From NCBI GenBank assembly GCA_959018155.1, contig CAUEKH010000011.1, positions 1 through 18,205 of the forward strand: a stretch of DNA of 18,205 bases, written 5' to 3'. Shown in pieces: positions 8,780-16,345 of this stretch. Every line of letters begins with the position of its first letter. Position 1 is the first letter of the stretch. The translations under genes were made by a program, and so were the position numbers. Source of the DNA: an uncultured Hungatella sp. Its GTDB lineage: Bacteria; Bacillota; Clostridia; Lachnospirales; Lachnospiraceae. The notes beneath the pieces are model-generated. The model had not been told where the DNA came from. It did no database searches and saw only the letters and a program-made list of their open reading frames with translations.

Positions 8780-9643
8780 CTAAAATAAATCTGCTTTTCC
8801 GTCGGAACCTGCCAACAGGATAATCTTCTTTACATCCTCCACCAGCTTCTCATTGGCATACCGGGAAATCTTCCAGGAATGGCCCTGATGGTCCAGTGTA
8901 TTAATTCCCTCTGTATAATGTTCCACGTATTTATAGCGTATCTCCGTGCCAAAATTAATCTTGGCCACACCCAGCTTAATCGCCTCTTTAATCACATCAT
9001 CCCGCATCCCGGTGCAGCCATGGAGTACCAGGGGGATATCTGTAAACTTTCTCACTGCCTCCAGCACGTCCAAATGGATATCCGGTTCCCCTTTATAATA
9101 GCCATGGGCATTTCCTATTCCAATTGCCAGGGAATCAGGTTTACATAAATTAAGGAAATGTCTCACTTCCTCCGGATTCACAATGTTTTTATTTTCCAAC
9201 ACGCTTCCCATCTCATCGAGCCGGAGAAGTTCTCCAATCTCCGCCTCTACCGGAACGCCAAAGCAGTGGGCCACACGAATCACTTCGTTCGTCATGGCGG
9301 CATTTTCTTCAATCGGGTGAGTGGATCCGTCTATCATAACCGACGTAAATCCCAGTTTCAGCGCTTCCATGCACGTCTCAAAACTGTCTCCGTGGTCGAG
9401 ATGAATCGACACCGGAACAGAAACCCGGTTGGCACACCATTTACTGACCTCCACAAACCAGTCATTTCCGGAATAGGCCCCGGTGGAAACGTAGTGTGCC
9501 AGCATGACCGGAGAGCGAAGCTCCTCTGCCGCCCGGCACACGGCCCAGATGATATCGTAATTTCCTCCCTGAGTGTTGATGGCAGGGATCGCATAGCCTG
9601 CCTCTGATGCGCGTATCAGATTCTCTTTATTTGTAACAATCAT
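8780..9643 (-). CDS. Class II (zinc) ketose-bisphosphate aldolase family protein
   Basis: A 287-aa zinc-dependent aldolase of the FbaA/GatY/KbaY family, which cleaves ketose (bis)phosphates to dihydroxyacetone phosphate plus an aldehyde. Visible: LDHGDS with Asp83 (catalytic) and His84 (zinc), GNAHGYYKGEP with His180 (zinc), VLHGCTGM with His208 (zinc), and KINFGTEIR near the C terminus (phosphate-site region). The usual HGG/A-S-G phosphate-loop signature reads HGCTG, a modest change. Start ATG 9643 has AAGGAG 9 bases upstream; the in-frame GTG at 9664 precedes that site. It lies in the importer operon between the second permease and the SIS protein. The size and KGEP motif point to the tagatose/fructose-bisphosphate branch, but the real substrate is not determinable. 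Confidence 0.9.
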   Translation of the reverse strand: MIVTNKENLIRASEAGYAIPAINTQGGNYDIIWAVCRAAEELRSPVMLAHYVSTGAYSGNDWFVEVSKWCANRVSVPVSIHLDHGDSFETCMEALKLGFTSVMIDGSTHPIEENAAMTNEVIRVAHCFGVPVEAEIGELLRLDEMGSVLENKNIVNPEEVRHFLNLCKPDSLAIGIGNAHGYYKGEPDIHLDVLEAVRKFTDIPLVLHGCTGMRDDVIKEAIKLGVAKINFGTEIRYKYVEHYTEGINTLDHQGHSWKISRYANEKLVEDVKKIILLAGSDGKADLF

Positions 9644-9664
9644 AGTTGTTATCTCCTTTTTCAC

Positions 9665-10504
9665 TTATCCTTTCACAGCTCCGGCTACCAGCCCTTTTAC
9701 CATGTATTTCTGGAAGAATATAAACAGCAGAATCATGGGAAGGGCGCCGACAACCGAAATCGCATTGACCAAAGACCAGTCATACGACAGTTCCCCTAAA
9801 TACCGCAGCGCAATTCCGACAGACAGCGTTCTCAAAGAGTCCGTCTGAATCAGGGTGGCGGCGTGCAGATAGTCATCCCACGTCATCAAAAATGAGTAGA
9901 TACCGACCGCCACAATTCCCGGCTTTACCAGCGGCACGACCACCTGAAACAAAGTCTGAAACCGCTTCGAACCATCCACCACAGCCGCCTCCTCGATCTC
10001 CGTCGGAACCCCGTCGTAAAAGCTGGACATTAAAATCACGCAGAATGGAATCTGAGCCGCCACAACCGCCAGAATCAGGCCGGTGAGCGTGTTGATCAGA
10101 TGTACCTTTCCCAACAGCCCATAGAGGGAAATCATCCGGCTGACAACCGGAAACATCTGGGACGAGAGCAGCGCGGCCAGGATCCACCCGTTCCACCGGA
10201 AATGGAACCGGGACAGCGCATAACCGGACACCAGTGCCACCACTGTCGTAATAAGAGCCGTAATGCCAGCCACCACAAAATTATTTTTATAGTAAACAAA
10301 GAACTGGTTATTTACAGTGAGCAAACTCTTGAAGCTTGAAAGGGTAGGACTTTTTGGTATCAGATTCGGTGGGAACTGATACGCCTCCATATTCGTCTTC
10401 AGCGCTGTGACCACCATCCAGTAAACCGGAAACAGCAGGAAAATGAGAATCACAGCCAGAAGCACATATTTCAGAACATTAATACCGACTTCTTTCTTTT
10501 TCAT
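9665..10504 (-). CDS. ABC sugar transporter permease, MalG-like (CUT1)
   Basis: Second inner-membrane permease of a carbohydrate importer, 279 aa with about six hydrophobic helices. The cytoplasmic EAA loop that contacts the ATPase is at 172-191 (EAAVVDGSKRFQTLFQVVVP). The start ATG at 10504 overlaps the stop of the preceding permease (ATGA) and has GGAGGG upstream, so the two are translationally coupled. The family imports oligosaccharides and related compounds with a lipoprotein binding protein. No ATP-binding subunit is encoded in the window, so a shared MsmK/UgpC-type ATPase elsewhere is likely. Confidence 0.93.
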   Translation of the reverse strand: MKKKEVGINVLKYVLLAVILIFLLFPVYWMVVTALKTNMEAYQFPPNLIPKSPTLSSFKSLLTVNNQFFVYYKNNFVVAGITALITTVVALVSGYALSRFHFRWNGWILAALLSSQMFPVVSRMISLYGLLGKVHLINTLTGLILAVVAAQIPFCVILMSSFYDGVPTEIEEAAVVDGSKRFQTLFQVVVPLVKPGIVAVGIYSFLMTWDDYLHAATLIQTDSLRTLSVGIALRYLGELSYDWSLVNAISVVGALPMILLFIFFQKYMVKGLVAGAVKG

Positions 10505-11412
10505 GCCTGTTCCCTCCTGAATACTCTGTTATAAATCAGAATGACCCCGATCATCAGCAGCATCCAGACCGTCGTAACCGCGGCGCCCGAGCCGAGATCC
10601 TGGCTGACGAACGCTTCCCGGTAGCTTAAGATGGCAAGCGTCGTGGTCGCCCCATCCGGGCCGCCTCCCGTCATCGTCCAGAACAGCGGGAACTGCTTGA
10701 AATTCTCGATAATAGACATGGAAACCGCAATGCTGATAACGCTTCTCATACTGGGGATCGTGATATGGAAAAATTTCTGTACCCGGCTGGCCCCGTCTAC
10801 CGTAGCCGCCTCCAATAAGTCCTCAGGCACATTCTGAAGCCCGGCCAGCAGTAAGAGCGTCATTAAGGGAACCTGTTTCCAGAGAGCCGCAATGCTGATG
10901 CCTAAAAGGGCCGTCTTCGGATTGTTGAGCACCGCCAGATTACTGACCGCGCCGCCCGTGACGAGAGATATCAGATATTTCACAAGCCCGTACTGCGGCT
11001 GGAACAGCCACATCCAGATGAGAGCCGAGATAACAGTGGGGATTACCCAGGGCGTCATCATGATGCCCTGGATAATCTTGGCGGCTCTTACGCCGCTGTT
11101 TAAAATCAGTGACAATACCATGCCGAGTACAAATGCGCTCAGCACAACAACGATAACGAAAATAAATGTGTTCGTAATAGCCTGTGGCAGCTTCGCATTC
11201 TGGAACAGTCGGATGTAATTCTGAAAATTATTCCATGTTCCCGGCTTTCCGCTTATGATATTTTTAATCTGGTATTTCGTAAAACTCTTTATCACGGAAT
11301 CCACAACCGGTACCAATATGAATATCACAGTCATGGCCACGGCCGGAAGCGCCAGAAGCAGGGAAAACAATTTATCTTTCGTAGTTTTTTTCAATACTCT
11401 GCCACGGTTCAT
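10501..11412 (-). CDS. ABC sugar transporter permease, MalF-like (CUT1)
   Basis: First permease of the importer, 303 aa with a short basic N terminus (MNRGRVLKKTTKDK) and about six membrane helices. The EAA loop is EAATVDGASRVQKFFHITIP at 201-220. The start ATG at 11412 has an excellent GGAGGA 7 bases upstream and lies 19 bases after the binding-protein stop. It pairs with the downstream MalG-like subunit to form the membrane channel. The length and order (binding protein, MalF-type, MalG-type) are standard for CUT1 systems. Confidence 0.93.
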   Translation of the reverse strand: MNRGRVLKKTTKDKLFSLLLALPAVAMTVIFILVPVVDSVIKSFTKYQIKNIISGKPGTWNNFQNYIRLFQNAKLPQAITNTFIFVIVVVLSAFVLGMVLSLILNSGVRAAKIIQGIMMTPWVIPTVISALIWMWLFQPQYGLVKYLISLVTGGAVSNLAVLNNPKTALLGISIAALWKQVPLMTLLLLAGLQNVPEDLLEAATVDGASRVQKFFHITIPSMRSVISIAVSMSIIENFKQFPLFWTMTGGGPDGATTTLAILSYREAFVSQDLGSGAAVTTVWMLLMIGVILIYNRVFRREQA

Positions 11413-11431
11413 ACGAATTCCTCCATTACTG

Positions 11432-12793
11432 TTAATTATTCAGAATTGCCTCAGCCGCCTTCTTAAAGTCTGCAATCGCCGTATCGGTATCCTTTCCAGA
11501 TACAGTCACCGCCTGGGCCAGTGTACAGAGCTCCAAATTCAAATCACTGATCTGAGGGATAAATACCTGCGCCTTTACATTCTCAGCAGAACCTGCCGCG
11601 CCAGTTAAAACCGGGTTGGCGTTCTGGTTGCCTTCCATGGATTTTTTCGCCGGATAGGCCGGAGTGATGTTGGCAAGGTAGTCATTGAGTACTTCTGAAG
11701 TAACGAGATACTGTGTCAGTCTGCTGCACGCATCTTTTCTGGCATCCCCGTTATCCACATACATCAGGCAATGAGCCTGTAAGAGGCTTTCGCCTGTTCC
11801 GGCGCCGCCCTTTAACGGTTTCGCCGATGCTGTGAAATTCTTCGCATCCGGGTTGATAGCCTGAATTCCATTAAAGCCCCAGGACTGGTCGTAATACATT
11901 GCAAGCTGTCCCAGTGCAAATAAGTTTCTTAAATCCTTCAGTTTTGCGTTCTGTGGGTTATACCCCTTCTCATCGAGAGTCTTTAACATCTCGATCGTCT
12001 GCTTAAATCCGTCATTATCAATGCTTAATTTTCCATCGCCGTCGAGGAGTGTGCCGCCAAAGTTAAATACCATCGCATTGATGGAAGCGCCTGAAACCGG
12101 TACGGAAGCGGTTGTCTGTCCAAAGGCATACACCGGATTTCCGTTGGAATCTTTCAGCTGAGACAGCTTTTCTGCATATTCCATCATCTCATCGTAAGTG
12201 GTCGGAGGCGTATCCGGATCCAGCCCTGCCTCTTTAAAGAGGTCCTTGTTGTAGTAAAGCACATACGGCGATACATACATCGGAAGACCGTACGGCTTTC
12301 CGTCGATATTAAAGGAGTCCAGAATCGCCGGGTAGAAATCCGCCAGGTAATCTGCCGGAAGTATTTCATCAACCGGTACGGTAAGCCCCGCATCCTGCAG
12401 TCCCGGCACCCAGTCGATCTCACCAAAAATCATATCCACCCGGTCGCCGCCGCCTGCCATGTTAATAACCTGGTTGACAATCTCCCCGTAAGGCGCCGTC
12501 ACCCACTCAATCGTTACATCAGGATTCTTTGCTTCAAAATCCGTCTTAACCCCATTCCAGAAGTCCTCGTAGCCCTGTTCGAGAATCGCATAGTTGGCAA
12601 ATTTAATCGTAACCGGCTCCTTCGCCTCTTCCTTTGCCGCCTCTGTCGTCTCAGGCGCCTTGGTTGTCGCCGCTTCCGTCTTCGGCGCCGCGGTTGTCGG
12701 CGCCTCCGTTGCCGGTGCCTTTCCTCCTCCGGAACAGGCAGTTGTCAACACCATCGCCGCAGCCATTGTAAGTGCCATAAACTTTTTCTTCAT
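11432..12793 (-). CDS. Extracellular sugar-binding lipoprotein of the ABC importer
   Basis: A 453-aa solute-binding protein of the SBP_bac_1 (MalE-like) family. The N terminus is a lipoprotein signal: basic MKKK, a hydrophobic stretch, and a lipobox ending at Cys20 (VLTTAC). A flexible Thr/Ala/Glu/Pro linker (about 24-60) follows, then the binding fold beginning VTIKFANYAILEQGYEDFW. The mature protein would be anchored to the outer face of the membrane and deliver its ligand to the two permeases. The start ATG at 12793 has GAGAGGG 7 bases upstream. It is the first gene of the operon running to 7709, with a LacI-type operator in its promoter. The ligand cannot be predicted from sequence alone. 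Confidence 0.93.
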   Translation of the reverse strand: MKKKFMALTMAAAMVLTTACSGGGKAPATEAPTTAAPKTEAATTKAPETTEAAKEEAKEPVTIKFANYAILEQGYEDFWNGVKTDFEAKNPDVTIEWVTAPYGEIVNQVINMAGGGDRVDMIFGEIDWVPGLQDAGLTVPVDEILPADYLADFYPAILDSFNIDGKPYGLPMYVSPYVLYYNKDLFKEAGLDPDTPPTTYDEMMEYAEKLSQLKDSNGNPVYAFGQTTASVPVSGASINAMVFNFGGTLLDGDGKLSIDNDGFKQTIEMLKTLDEKGYNPQNAKLKDLRNLFALGQLAMYYDQSWGFNGIQAINPDAKNFTASAKPLKGGAGTGESLLQAHCLMYVDNGDARKDACSRLTQYLVTSEVLNDYLANITPAYPAKKSMEGNQNANPVLTGAAGSAENVKAQVFIPQISDLNLELCTLAQAVTVSGKDTDTAIADFKKAAEAILNN

Positions 12794-12868
12794 AATGATA
12801 CCCTCTCTTTCTTTTAAAAAATATACACCTCAAAACTGGAAGCCCGCCTTTTTCCGCTCTTGACTTTC

Positions 12869-12898
12869 TATGTACACTCGTATGTATATTGGAGACAA
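12869..12898 (-). promoter_or_regulatory. Candidate promoter of the importer/aldolase/SIS operon
   Basis: On the minus strand TTGTCT (12893-12898) and TACATA (12869-12874) are separated by 18 bases. Neither box is a strong match. The LacI-type operator at 12871-12888 covers most of the spacer and part of the -10 box, as expected for repression by blocking RNA polymerase. The leader to the ATG at 12793 would be about 70 bases. Confidence 0.45.
12871..12888. promoter_or_regulatory. LacI-family operator, copy 1 (importer operon)
   Basis: TGTACACTCGTATGTATA is a partly palindromic 18-bp site with the central CpG typical of LacI-family operators (CG at 12879-12880). It matches copies 2 and 3 at 14017-14034 and 15474-15491. 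All three share TA-ACTCGT-TGTATA with one or two changes. It lies within the candidate promoter of the binding-protein gene. Confidence 0.7.
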
Positions 12899-12972
12899 GC
12901 CACCAATTTTATTTTTTCTGCATCTTTTTAACTCAATAGTTCAAATTAATATGTTCTTCACGTTTAACCCCG

Positions 12973-13002
12973 GAGTACTGCCCGGACTCCCTCTAAGTAC
13001 TC
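12973..13002. other. Stem-loop at the end of the LacI gene
   Basis: GAGTACT (12973-12979) pairs with AGTACTC (12996-13002), overlapping the regulator stop codon at 12993-12995. There is no T-run on the minus strand after it, so it is at best a weak terminator or an mRNA-end structure. Confidence 0.3.
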
Positions 13003-14000
13003 TCCCGAATAATCAGTTTCGTCTCAAATTCCGCATTCTCCGGCTTCACCCCGTTAATCATCTGAACCATCATTGCGATGGCCGTCCTGCATATCTCTTC
13101 CCGCTGCATCTCTAACGTCGTCAGTCTCGGAGAGCAGAACCGGCTCATGGTGGAATTGTCAAACCCGACTACCCCGATATCTTCCGGAATCTTCTTTCCG
13201 GCTCCCACAGCCGCCTGCATGGCGATACATGCCATCATGTCATTCCTGCCAATCATGCCATCCACCGGATGGGACGAGAGATAGTCCACCACCGCCGCCC
13301 CGAGTTCCTCCTCCGTGTGGCAGCCTGAAATCACCGTATCGGCGCCTGCATGAAGCCCCTGCGCCTTCATCTCGTCAAAATACCCGTTCAGACGCAAATC
13401 CGTAGGACCGCTGACATTTCCCCTTCTGCTGATTCTGTCGATATAGATAATATTCTTTTTTCCTCTCTCGATGAGATGGCGTACCCCGGTCCTGGCCCCT
13501 GAATAAAGACCGGAGGCCAGCGTCGCCACGTGTTCCGGAAGCTTATCATGCGTTCTGTGTTCAAACAGCAGCACCGGGATTCCCGCTCTGCTGAAATGTT
13601 CCAGATACTCCATAGGAAAACTGGTGGAACTGATAATAATTCCGTCGTACTGGCGGCTGATAACCCGGGAAACGAATTCCGGTGTATTTCTGTTAGCGCA
13701 GAGGGAGATGAGAAATCCCGCATCATACGCATACTTATCCATCTCACTGACAATCCTGCTGAAATACTCGTTCGTAATCTGGTCCGCGATGAAGAGAAGC
13801 TGATTGCTGTTCTTTCCCTTCAGCGCCCTGGCCACATTATTCGGTCTGTAGTGGAGAGCCTCGATTGCCGCCTCCACTCTCTGTCTCTTTTCCTTCGCTA
13901 CATAACGGTTATTATTTACCACGTAAGATACAATCGTCTCGCTGACTCCGGCAGCCCTCGCGACATCGGCTCTCGTCACACGTTCACCATTTTTTTCCAT
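12993..14000 (-). CDS. LacI-family transcriptional regulator
   Basis: A 335-aa repressor-type protein. The N-terminal helix-turn-helix (about 8-30: VTRADVARAAGVSETIVSYV) is followed by the minor-groove hinge helix RPNNVARALKGK (52-63) and a periplasmic-binding-protein-like sensor domain (from about residue 64 to the end, with HPVDGMIGRNDMMACIAMQA and GVVGFDNSTMSRFCSPRLTT). The start ATG at 14000 has GAGGAGAG about 9 bases upstream. It is transcribed from its own strong promoter (14041-14070), which carries an operator, so it is probably autoregulated. Near-identical sites upstream of the importer operon and the isomerase gene make these its likely regulon. The inducer is unknown. Confidence 0.93.
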   Translation of the reverse strand: MEKNGERVTRADVARAAGVSETIVSYVVNNNRYVAKEKRQRVEAAIEALHYRPNNVARALKGKNSNQLLFIADQITNEYFSRIVSEMDKYAYDAGFLISLCANRNTPEFVSRVISRQYDGIIISSTSFPMEYLEHFSRAGIPVLLFEHRTHDKLPEHVATLASGLYSGARTGVRHLIERGKKNIIYIDRISRRGNVSGPTDLRLNGYFDEMKAQGLHAGADTVISGCHTEEELGAAVVDYLSSHPVDGMIGRNDMMACIAMQAAVGAGKKIPEDIGVVGFDNSTMSRFCSPRLTTLEMQREEICRTAIAMMVQMINGVKPENAEFETKLIIREST

Positions 14001-14016
14001 ATCATACTCTCCTCGT

Positions 14017-14034
14017 TGTAAACTCGTGTGTATA
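14017..14034. promoter_or_regulatory. LacI-family operator, copy 2 (regulator's own promoter)
   Basis: TGTAAACTCGTGTGTATA has its central CpG at 14025-14026 and about 7 of 9 symmetric positions pairing. It lies immediately downstream of the -10 box of the lacI-type gene, at about +1 to +20, which suggests negative autoregulation. It differs from copy 3 at only one position. Confidence 0.75.
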
Positions 14035-14040
14035 TACTAA

Positions 14041-14070
14041 ATTATACCTGGATCCATGAAATGGTGTCAA
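14041..14070 (-). promoter_or_regulatory. Strong promoter of the LacI-family gene
   Basis: On the minus strand TTGACA (14065-14070) and TATAAT (14041-14046), both perfect consensus boxes, are separated by 18 bases. It sits between the isomerase stop and the regulator start, so the regulator can be expressed on its own. Confidence 0.8.
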
Positions 14071-14088
14071 TGATTTTGTCTGCCTTTT

Positions 14089-15429
14089 CTAAAACTCTAC
14101 CACCGGAATCTTTAAAAGTCCGCATATCTCTTTCATCGCACCCGCCACGTCTTCCCAGACAATGGAGTAATGGTGCGGGATTCCTTCTCTGGCAATCCCC
14201 TCAATCACTTCTCTGACAGGCCGTTCCACCTTCACGTTTGCCATAATTCCCTTTGTATACCGATCCACAGGCACTGCCTCTCCCCGCATCAGGAACAGCT
14301 TATAAGCCCCGTCTATATTACAGAATCTGGCAATCGTCACTCTGCCCGGCTTCAGCGCTCCGTAAAATGCAGTTCCCTGTCCGGCCAGCGGATGGTTTCT
14401 TATCTCCACCGGAAAATCATGGTTGCATAAGGACGGCGCCGCATTACCACAGTGCCAGAATGTAATTACATTGTCCTTTTCATCAATGTTAATCAAATCC
14501 GTGATGAAACTTGGCTTTCCCGTTAAATAGTACTCGGTCATCTGCGCCAGTTCCGCGTCCACATCGCCCTCACAGCCGATATTGATCCCATCATCAGCCA
14601 GACGGCCCAGGACCGCGCACGGAGTCGTATGCAGATTCCCCATCTCCGGCCAGCACTTAATTGTGGCAAAATCGTATTTCTGCTGCGCCATGACTTCCTT
14701 CAGCGCCAGATACAGTTTCGAATGGTTCTCCAGATGGCCCTCCGGCAGCTGTGATACGTCGTACTCTTCTGTCATCTTCTCCATATCCGTCCGGTATGCC
14801 TCTTCCGGAAGCGCCTCCATACAGTCGAAGACCACTTTCAAATCCGTCTCTTCTATCTTCACTCCAAAGGTCCTTCGTATCAGCCCCTCATCGAAACTGC
14901 AGTTGTAAAATGCCGTCGGCCTGTATCCAAGCAGTCCCAGATTCGTATGCCTTAAAGCCTTCACCGCATGGTATGCCATCAGTAAATTCTTAACCTTATC
15001 CGCAGCCCTCTCATCTTCCTTACTGCCATACACGGTGTGGTACGCCGCCCCCAGCCTTCTCAGCGATGCCGCGTTCATGGTCATAGAACAGAGCGCGTTA
15101 GAATAAAGTCTGTCTTCCCGTTCAAATGGGACCTCATATGGCGCCCATAAAATAATCGGAACCTTCACCATCTCTGTCAGATAGGCTGCCACATCATCTC
15201 CGGTAAACGCGCCGTAAACGAGAACCATAACATCGACTTCGTGTGCTTTAAACTCCCCGGCTATCTGTTCCACATGTTCACCGTTGCTGCCAAGAACGGA
15301 TGCCCTGACGAGATTCACTCCCGGAAGGTTTTCGGCCAGCCAGTCGCCGTACTCCTGATTTCTCTTCTCAGGAAGTTCCTTCGGCCATCTGCCCGAATAT
15401 GTTGTAACAAATCCTACATTCAATTGCAT
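14089..15429 (-). CDS. L-fucose/L-arabinose isomerase-like protein
   Basis: A 446-aa protein of the fucose/arabinose isomerase fold, which interconverts aldoses and ketoses with a divalent metal. Recognisable parts are VGFVTTYSGRWPKE at the N terminus, KCWPEMG (258-264), IGCEGDVDAELAQM (284-297), FWHCGNAAPSL (324-334) and the C-terminal HHYSIVWEDVAGAMKEI (419-435). By analogy with AraA (Glu-Glu-His-His) the likely metal ligands are Glu262, Glu287, His326 and His419 or His420; this is inferred from spacing. It is shorter than FucI (about 590 aa) and AraA (about 500 aa), so it is a divergent branch. ATG 15429 has GGGAGGA 7 bases upstream. It is a single-gene unit with an operator in its promoter. 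The substrate is unknown and presumably unphosphorylated. Confidence 0.85.
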   Translation of the reverse strand: MQLNVGFVTTYSGRWPKELPEKRNQEYGDWLAENLPGVNLVRASVLGSNGEHVEQIAGEFKAHEVDVMVLVYGAFTGDDVAAYLTEMVKVPIILWAPYEVPFEREDRLYSNALCSMTMNAASLRRLGAAYHTVYGSKEDERAADKVKNLLMAYHAVKALRHTNLGLLGYRPTAFYNCSFDEGLIRRTFGVKIEETDLKVVFDCMEALPEEAYRTDMEKMTEEYDVSQLPEGHLENHSKLYLALKEVMAQQKYDFATIKCWPEMGNLHTTPCAVLGRLADDGINIGCEGDVDAELAQMTEYYLTGKPSFITDLINIDEKDNVITFWHCGNAAPSLCNHDFPVEIRNHPLAGQGTAFYGALKPGRVTIARFCNIDGAYKLFLMRGEAVPVDRYTKGIMANVKVERPVREVIEGIAREGIPHHYSIVWEDVAGAMKEICGLLKIPVVEF

Positions 15430-15473
15430 GTTAATCCTCCCTTCTTATTCAAATTTTGCACAATATATCTTTT

Positions 15474-15491
15474 TATAAACTCGTGTGTATA
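15474..15491. promoter_or_regulatory. LacI-family operator, copy 3 (isomerase promoter)
   Basis: TATAAACTCGTGTGTATA has its central CpG at 15482-15483. It is the best of the three copies and differs from copy 2 at a single base. It begins a few bases downstream of the candidate -10 box of the isomerase gene. Confidence 0.75.
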
Positions 15492-15496
15492 TTACA

Positions 15497-15525
15497 TATT
15501 TACCATATACATTCTGATTTGTCAA
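15497..15525 (-). promoter_or_regulatory. Candidate promoter of the isomerase gene
   Basis: A perfect TTGACA (15520-15525) is followed after 17 bases by TAAATA (15497-15502), a weak -10. The operator at 15474-15491 covers the expected start site. The leader to ATG 15429 is about 60 bases. Confidence 0.55.
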
Positions 15526-15572
15526 GAGTTCTATGTTATTTTTTTTAACTTTTCTGACATTTTTTCACGCGC

Positions 15573-15593
15573 CATGAAAACAGCAGTTTCATG
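15573..15593. other. Stem-loop just after the TauE-like gene
   Basis: CATGAAA (15573-15579) pairs with TTTCATG (15587-15593) around a 7-base loop, 4 bases after the stop of the permease gene. On the minus strand it is followed by an A-rich rather than T-rich stretch, so it is not a typical terminator, although its location suits the end of the operon arriving from the right. Confidence 0.35.
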
Positions 15594-15596
15594 ATT

Positions 15597-16322
15597 TTAT
15601 ACAGCCTGAGCGAGAGCCACAATCCCTGCAAATGCCATCAGGCCATACACACATTTTCTCATAACAGCAATATCAATTTTCATTACAATTCTGCTGCCAA
15701 TTCCGCATCCCGCCAGAATCGCAGCGACTCCAACCACAATGTATGGGATCAGTTTTGCGGTAAGAAAGCCATTGACAGCCCTTGATACCAGATTAAATAC
15801 AACCGTAACTGAGAAAAACGCATTCAGGGTGCCAAGATACTCCTCTTTCGCCTCAGTTGCCGCAAGATAGTACAGACTGGCAGGCGGACCGCTGATTCCA
15901 AACAGCCCTCCGCAGATCCCGGCCAGTCCTCCGCACACCATCTGCGTGCCAAAGGAAGGCGTCACCTTCATTTTCCCGGAAACTCTCCAAAAATAGAGTG
16001 CGAGAACGATGAGGAAGACGCCAAAGAGCCCTTTCAGCCAGGCGGAATGAAATGTCCCGGACCAGTGGATGACGAAGCTGCTGGCAGCCAGATAGATGAT
16101 GGCCGGCAGCGCAATCGCCCGCCAGCGAATCCATTTCCTATATCTCCACATCATTGAAAATGACAGGGTCATGGTTATGACATCACTGACCGCCGGCGCT
16201 GCCGTCATGGAGAGAAGCAGCGGCAGAAATATCATGATGATGACAGCGCCGCCAAACCCGGTCACCGCCTGTACCACTCCTCCCATCAGGGAGGCGCCCC
16301 CTACAACCAGAATTTCAGCCAT
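15597..16322 (-). CDS. TauE/SafE-family anion (sulfite/organosulfonate-type) permease
   Basis: A 241-aa polytopic membrane protein with about eight hydrophobic helices and the internal duplication of the TauE/SafE (DUF81) family: VVQAVTGFGGAVI (16-28) in the first half and GGLFGISGPPASLYYL (138-153) in the second. Members export sulfite, sulfonates such as sulfoacetate, or other small anions, and many are uncharacterised. ATG 16322 has GGAGGGG 7 bases upstream. It follows the NagA-like gene by 23 bases, so the two are co-transcribed. Its place in a sugar locus suggests removal of an acidic end product or by-product, but this is inference. Confidence 0.88.
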   Translation of the reverse strand: MAEILVVGGASLMGGVVQAVTGFGGAVIIMIFLPLLLSMTAAPAVSDVITMTLSFSMMWRYRKWIRWRAIALPAIIYLAASSFVIHWSGTFHSAWLKGLFGVFLIVLALYFWRVSGKMKVTPSFGTQMVCGGLAGICGGLFGISGPPASLYYLAATEAKEEYLGTLNAFFSVTVVFNLVSRAVNGFLTAKLIPYIVVGVAAILAGCGIGSRIVMKIDIAVMRKCVYGLMAFAGIVALAQAV

Positions 16323-16345
16323 AACAGCCCCTCCATCCGCTTTCT

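Noticed and set aside
14017..14034. Catabolite-repression (cre) site reading of the operator
   Set aside because: The TGTAAAC start resembles cre, but the symmetric length around the CpG and the exact match among the three sites fit a local LacI-type operator better.
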